Assembly (NCBI GenBank): GCA_964460315.1
Contig: CAYWPQ010000014.1
Coordinates: 1-36,342, forward strand
Source of the DNA: Lacustribacter sp964460315
GTDB taxonomy: Bacteria; Pseudomonadota; Gammaproteobacteria; Burkholderiales; Burkholderiaceae_A
Direction: 5' to 3'
Length of the DNA: 36,342 bases
Numbering within the stretch: position 1 is the stretch's first letter; the number at the start of each line of letters is the position of its first letter. A program made the translations under genes and the position numbers. The notes beneath the pieces were generated by a model that ran no database searches, had not been told where the DNA came from, and saw only the letters and a list, made by a program, of their open reading frames with translations. This document shows, in pieces, positions 33,084-36,342 of the stretch.

Positions 33084-35339
33084 CTAGTTGAAAGATTGCG
33101 TCAGTACATCGACAGGTAGGCATTGGAGTATGCCGGGAAGGTCTCGCTCTGTGCAGTCAAAGATGTCTCTCGCTCCACTGGCTCGGTTGGGCCTGTCCAT
33201 CGATGGAGGCTTCGGCTGCAGTCGAATAGGAAGCTCATCGGCGCTGCGAAGATCAAGATACCCCTCCTCGGTGAGAAATACATGTCGGCCCTGTCGGGTG
33301 ACCACATGATGGGTCGATCGAATCATGGCCGGGTCAATTCCTTCAAGCCGCCATTCGCGATAGTTGGACCACTGGTTTGCGTGGGTAACCCAATAGGCCC
33401 TGCGGCTCGCCAGAGGAATCGTCAGCCGATTCGAAGCGAGCTGAAGATCCAAAGGAAGTGACTTGGTATCCACCGAATAGCTGGCCTCTGACCAGGCGGG
33501 TGCTCGTCTGAAAACGGCAACACCCTGGGCGTTGGACACCTGGCTATCTCGCCCAGGCTGCAGGATTCGAATTGAAGGCTTGCCGATGTCTTGAATGACT
33601 AGGTTGTCGTCACCCATTGCCGTGAAGAAAAATTCCTGCGGTGTCAGCCAGAGCCGGGTGGATGCCGACCATTGAAAGCCCTCCGTTTGGGTATCCATCC
33701 GAAGCGAACCATCGCCGAATAGGCTCGCATGGCGAATGAAGAACTCACTTCGGTTGATCTCCTCTTGGCGATGTGTCGCACTCAGCTGCGTGCCATAGAG
33801 CCCTTGGATGGAACGATTGATCTGAACGGCGGCGCTTTCATGCCGCCTGCCCGATGATGATGGATCTTGAACAGTCAGGTAGCCGTTGATCGTGGTGTGT
33901 GCCTTGGAAAGATTAAGCGACAGGCCAACAAAGCCGGACCATGACGACACACCGGCTTCCTCTTGATGCCGAGCCTGAAGCTGCAGACTTAAGTTTTGTT
34001 GAAGCCCCCAACGCAACGACAGCGTGTGCGTTGAACGTGAGGCCCGAGTTGCTGAATCTAAATTGGTGCCACTGACTTGGCTTTGTCGTGACCACTGCCA
34101 TGAGCCCGAGCCCCGGGAAAGGAATGCTGTTGATGCCCCAATCGCTAAGGTCTGCCTGTCGCTGTTGTCGATGTTGGCGATGACCTGGGTGGATCGACCC
34201 AGAGAGATTCGTGCATCAGCGAAGCAGAGTGTCTGGCAGTCTTTTGGGCCGCACTGCCGGCCCAGCGCTGCGGTGACCAGAAGATTCGGAATGGCGCGAG
34301 AGCTGACCTCCCCGGACCACTGGACTCGTTCTGAGGAACGGTAGAGGTGAGCGCCAACGCTGTGGCGATGGCTAAGACCGTGTCGTATCTGAGCCGCGAA
34401 GACTGATTGGGAGCGGTCGGCGTTGAATGGCCCGACACCATTGGACTGAGCAGCCAGATCTCGGTTCTCTCGGCCGACAAGAGCTTCCCAGACCGTTGTA
34501 TCAGCTTTCAGCAACTTTCGATCGGCTGTCCATGGAATGGAAATGATCTGCGCCCTGCCGAGGCTATCCACCAGGCGGGCTTCAAGAAACCCAGGAACAC
34601 TGCTGGCGCCATAGCCTTGGACCTGATAGTTGCCCGGCGACAGGATCTCGGCGGAATAAATTGGAATGCCATGACGATCAAAGAATTGAAGCCTTGCAGG
34701 TCGATCAATCAACAGCTCACCAAAGGCGCTTGCATCATTGCGTAGCGGCTGGGCCTGGTTCGTGATGTGCAGACCTCTGAATTCCCCAAAGCTCTGAGTG
34801 GGGCCGGTCTCCGCTCGAAAGTCGCCAAGGGTCACGGCCGCACCGGATGCAAGCAGGTGTTCAAGACTCCAACGGCTGAGACTGCCAGCATTATTCGGTT
34901 TCTGAATAAAACTCTGAAAAAGCCACGGGCCGGCCGAGATTCCTAATCCAAGCCCCCGTGCGTTCGAGCCCATCATGAAGTCAACGGACGCCGAGGGCAT
35001 GACCCGCACCGTGTTGTGTTCGCTAACAGTGGGATGGTGGAGAAGCGCAACGGGGTCCTGTCGTTGGGCTGCTCCCAGCCGAAGTGTCTTGGTGGCGAGA
35101 AGATCTTGGGGGAGCTTAATCTGAAGCAGACCCTTGGCGGCGTCAAGGCTGCAGTGTTCGATGGGAAATGACCAGTGGTCGGCCAGACGCCTATCTGAAC
35201 GCCTCGGATTCAGATGATCGTCAAGTGCGACATGTTCGACCTCGCAATGACTTGGCGTTAGCCTGACGCTGGCACCGCGAGACACCGCCGCACCATTAAG
35301 TTCGATCGCAGCCAAGATCCATACAGCTTCCAGAAGCAT
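33084..35339 (-). CDS. Outer-membrane usher of an archaic (Csu-like) chaperone-usher pilus
   Basis: The protein has 751 residues, on the short side for ushers (about 800-880). The N-terminal region begins with IELNGAAVSRG, like the LNG strand of archaic ushers, with Cys32 and Cys63 probably paired. Then comes a long run of alternating polar/aromatic barrel strands, including FFDRHGIPIYSAEILSPGNY and QGYGASSVPGF near the plug. The C-terminus has GRHVFLTEEGYLDL and a final Cys pair (DCTERDLPGILQC). The N-terminus MLLEAVWILAA has no basic n-region and is hardly a signal peptide; an in-frame TAG 21 codons upstream and no start between rule out extension. The ATG overlaps the chaperone stop (TAATG). 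Confidence 0.85.
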   Translation of the reverse strand: MLLEAVWILAAIELNGAAVSRGASVRLTPSHCEVEHVALDDHLNPRRSDRRLADHWSFPIEHCSLDAAKGLLQIKLPQDLLATKTLRLGAAQRQDPVALLHHPTVSEHNTVRVMPSASVDFMMGSNARGLGLGISAGPWLFQSFIQKPNNAGSLSRWSLEHLLASGAAVTLGDFRAETGPTQSFGEFRGLHITNQAQPLRNDASAFGELLIDRPARLQFFDRHGIPIYSAEILSPGNYQVQGYGASSVPGFLEARLVDSLGRAQIISIPWTADRKLLKADTTVWEALVGRENRDLAAQSNGVGPFNADRSQSVFAAQIRHGLSHRHSVGAHLYRSSERVQWSGEVSSRAIPNLLVTAALGRQCGPKDCQTLCFADARISLGRSTQVIANIDNSDRQTLAIGASTAFLSRGSGSWQWSRQSQVSGTNLDSATRASRSTHTLSLRWGLQQNLSLQLQARHQEEAGVSSWSGFVGLSLNLSKAHTTINGYLTVQDPSSSGRRHESAAVQINRSIQGLYGTQLSATHRQEEINRSEFFIRHASLFGDGSLRMDTQTEGFQWSASTRLWLTPQEFFFTAMGDDNLVIQDIGKPSIRILQPGRDSQVSNAQGVAVFRRAPAWSEASYSVDTKSLPLDLQLASNRLTIPLASRRAYWVTHANQWSNYREWRLEGIDPAMIRSTHHVVTRQGRHVFLTEEGYLDLRSADELPIRLQPKPPSMDRPNRASGARDIFDCTERDLPGILQCLPVDVLTQSFN

Positions 35340-35902
35340 TAACGAATCGTGATGCCCAAAGGGATGGCCGGATCCTGTCTTGACTGATAGACCGGAAGGC
35401 TAAAGCGAAACTGAAAGTTCACGCCTTCGTGCCGGGATTCTTGGTCAGCCACCTGTTCAATCAGGAGTCGGTAGCGTTTGGAGCGGTCAGGAATTCGTGC
35501 GCGAATCACCTGATGCTGCATGGGTTGAAGACTAAAAAACCGTGGCGAAATCTGCGGCTGAGCCGCGGGTGAAGTGCTGATGAGATTGGTCTTGACGGTG
35601 GTGGCGCTGTTCACCGTGGTGTCGGGCTCTGACGAGTTGGGGTCCCAAGGGATGATGCGCACCGACCAACGAGAGGCCTGGTTCAGCGTCGACTTCACTT
35701 CGGTGGCAACAATACCGTTGGCATCAGGCGCCAGCTGAGGCGGTGTGATGTTCAAGGCTGCCCGGGAAGAGACGCTTTGGCTGGCAAGGGTCAGCCCGAG
35801 AGTCAATGTCAGAGCAAGCTTTAAGGCAGGTGCGAAACCTTGCGAAAGAAATTGGGACACAAGACCTCGCAGTGAGGTCTTGCTGCTGAAAAGCACGGCC
35901 AT
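35339..35902 (-). CDS. Periplasmic pilus chaperone with a single Ig domain
   Basis: The protein has 187 residues. A long N-terminal leader (1-48) with hydrophobic core LALTLTLGLTLA ends near SSRA. The mature part (about 139 residues) matches the first Ig-like domain of FimC/PapD-type chaperones: ALNITPPQLAPDANG (A1 strand), WSVRIIPW, the F1 strand QVIRARIPDRSKRYRLLIEQV, and the donor G1 strand region FQFRFSLPVY. The second Ig domain, usually about 80-100 residues more, is absent because the stop comes 15 residues after G1 and the usher starts there. It is 3 bp after the pilin gene, so the three are one operon. Confidence 0.8.
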   Translation of the reverse strand: MAVLFSSKTSLRGLVSQFLSQGFAPALKLALTLTLGLTLASQSVSSRAALNITPPQLAPDANGIVATEVKSTLNQASRWSVRIIPWDPNSSEPDTTVNSATTVKTNLISTSPAAQPQISPRFFSLQPMQHQVIRARIPDRSKRYRLLIEQVADQESRHEGVNFQFRFSLPVYQSRQDPAIPLGITIR

Positions 35903-35905
35903 GGC

Positions 35906-36342
35906 TTAGTAGCTGACCGTGGCGATGACGGTGTCGATGTAAGAACCGGTTCCGGGAACTGCTTGGCCGGATGGTATGCGTCCGTAGATTGTGTAGCTCT
36001 GATCTGCTCCCGACCCGGTTCCGTTTTCTGTTGTTATCGAGTTCCATTGGGTAGATCGACTGCTATCTGAGTAAAGGAAGTAGTTGATGTTATTTGTCCC
36101 GTTGGTCATTCGACGGCCGCCCGAGTAATTTGCCCCATTCCCCAGGGCGATCGTGTAAGGCGCACCATTCGAACAGTTCACTGTGAGCGATGACGTTGCA
36201 TCATTGTTGGTCGTTGTCCCCGTTGTGATGGTGTTAAACGTCAGGTTGCTGGCGCTAATTGAACAGGTGGCAATAACTTCGATGCCAACATCGAAACTCC
36301 CCGTCGCCGTGGCGGCAAAGGAAGGTGCGGCCGCGCCAAGCA
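35906..36342 (-). CDS. Spore-coat-U (SCPU) domain pilin subunit, 5' end outside window
   Basis: Reading the minus strand from the window edge gives about 144 residues without a start codon. The sequence opens inside a signal peptide (LGAAAPSFA, then ATATGSFDVG). The SCPU domain follows: VIATCSISASNLTF, VNCSNGAPYTIAL, RRMTNGTNNINYFLYSD, YTIYGRIPSGQ and the C-terminal YIDTVIATVSY. Two cysteines probably form the usual disulfide. Such subunits build Csu-type archaic pili, and the subunit's own N-terminal strand is donated to the next one. Only a few signal-peptide residues seem to be missing. An apparent GTG start at 36181 is internal. Confidence 0.9.
   Translation of the reverse strand, partial: LGAAAPSFAATATGSFDVGIEVIATCSISASNLTFNTITTGTTTNNDATSSLTVNCSNGAPYTIALGNGANYSGGRRMTNGTNNINYFLYSDSSRSTQWNSITTENGTGSGADQSYTIYGRIPSGQAVPGTGSYIDTVIATVSY

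Overview
The window is a dense, almost purely chromosomal stretch of a Gram-negative bacterium, most likely a betaproteobacterium (Burkholderiales-like). This rests on gene order: miaB-ybeY-corC-lnt-glyQ-glyS-gmhB-plsC-YgjP is a typical betaproteobacterial string, as are lptD-surA divergent from amgK-murU-pepP-ubiH and dusB-fis-purH-ruvCAB. No transposase, integrase, CRISPR array, rRNA or prophage gene is visible. No gap between genes exceeds about 85 bp, so no long non-coding stretch needs explaining, and I saw no convincing rho-independent terminator.

Layout. (1) 6-81: tRNA-Lys(UUU), minus strand. (2) 139-15766, all minus strand, read right to left: amgK-murU (cell-wall sugar salvage), pepP, ubiH, dusB-fis, purH, ruvC-ruvA-ruvB (Holliday junctions), tolQ-tolR-tolA-tolB-pal-cpoB (outer-membrane constriction) and a YeeE/YedE-type sulfur-compound permease. 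Many of these genes touch or overlap by 1-11 bp, which suggests long operons with translational coupling. (3) 15793-20503, plus strand: lptD and surA (outer-membrane LPS assembly and porin folding), then rsmA directly after surA, without the usual pdxA. (4) 20500-30031, minus strand: miaB, ybeY, corC, lnt, glyQ, glyS, gmhB, plsC and a YgjP metallopeptidase. phoH is missing from its usual place between miaB and ybeY, and lnt lacks its first two membrane helices. glyS is interrupted only by a scaffold gap of 100 N, flanked by an exact 55-bp duplication; removing both restores one 699-residue frame. (5) 30100-32864: a UMF1-type MFS transporter (+), the YqiA esterase (-) and an SDR oxidoreductase (+). 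(6) 32848-36342, minus strand: an archaic (Csu/spore-coat-U type) chaperone-usher pilus cluster, cut by the window edge. It has a pilin, a chaperone with only one Ig domain, an usher with almost no signal peptide, and downstream a 71-residue protein resembling an isolated histidine-kinase dimerisation/phosphoacceptor hairpin.

Most of the window is conserved envelope, DNA-repair and translation housekeeping. The unusual material is the pilus cluster with its histidine-bearing mini-protein, the shortened Lnt, and the gene-order losses (pdxA, phoH, ybgC), which hint at a compacted genome. The 55-bp duplication around the gap looks like a short-read assembly artefact, not biology.
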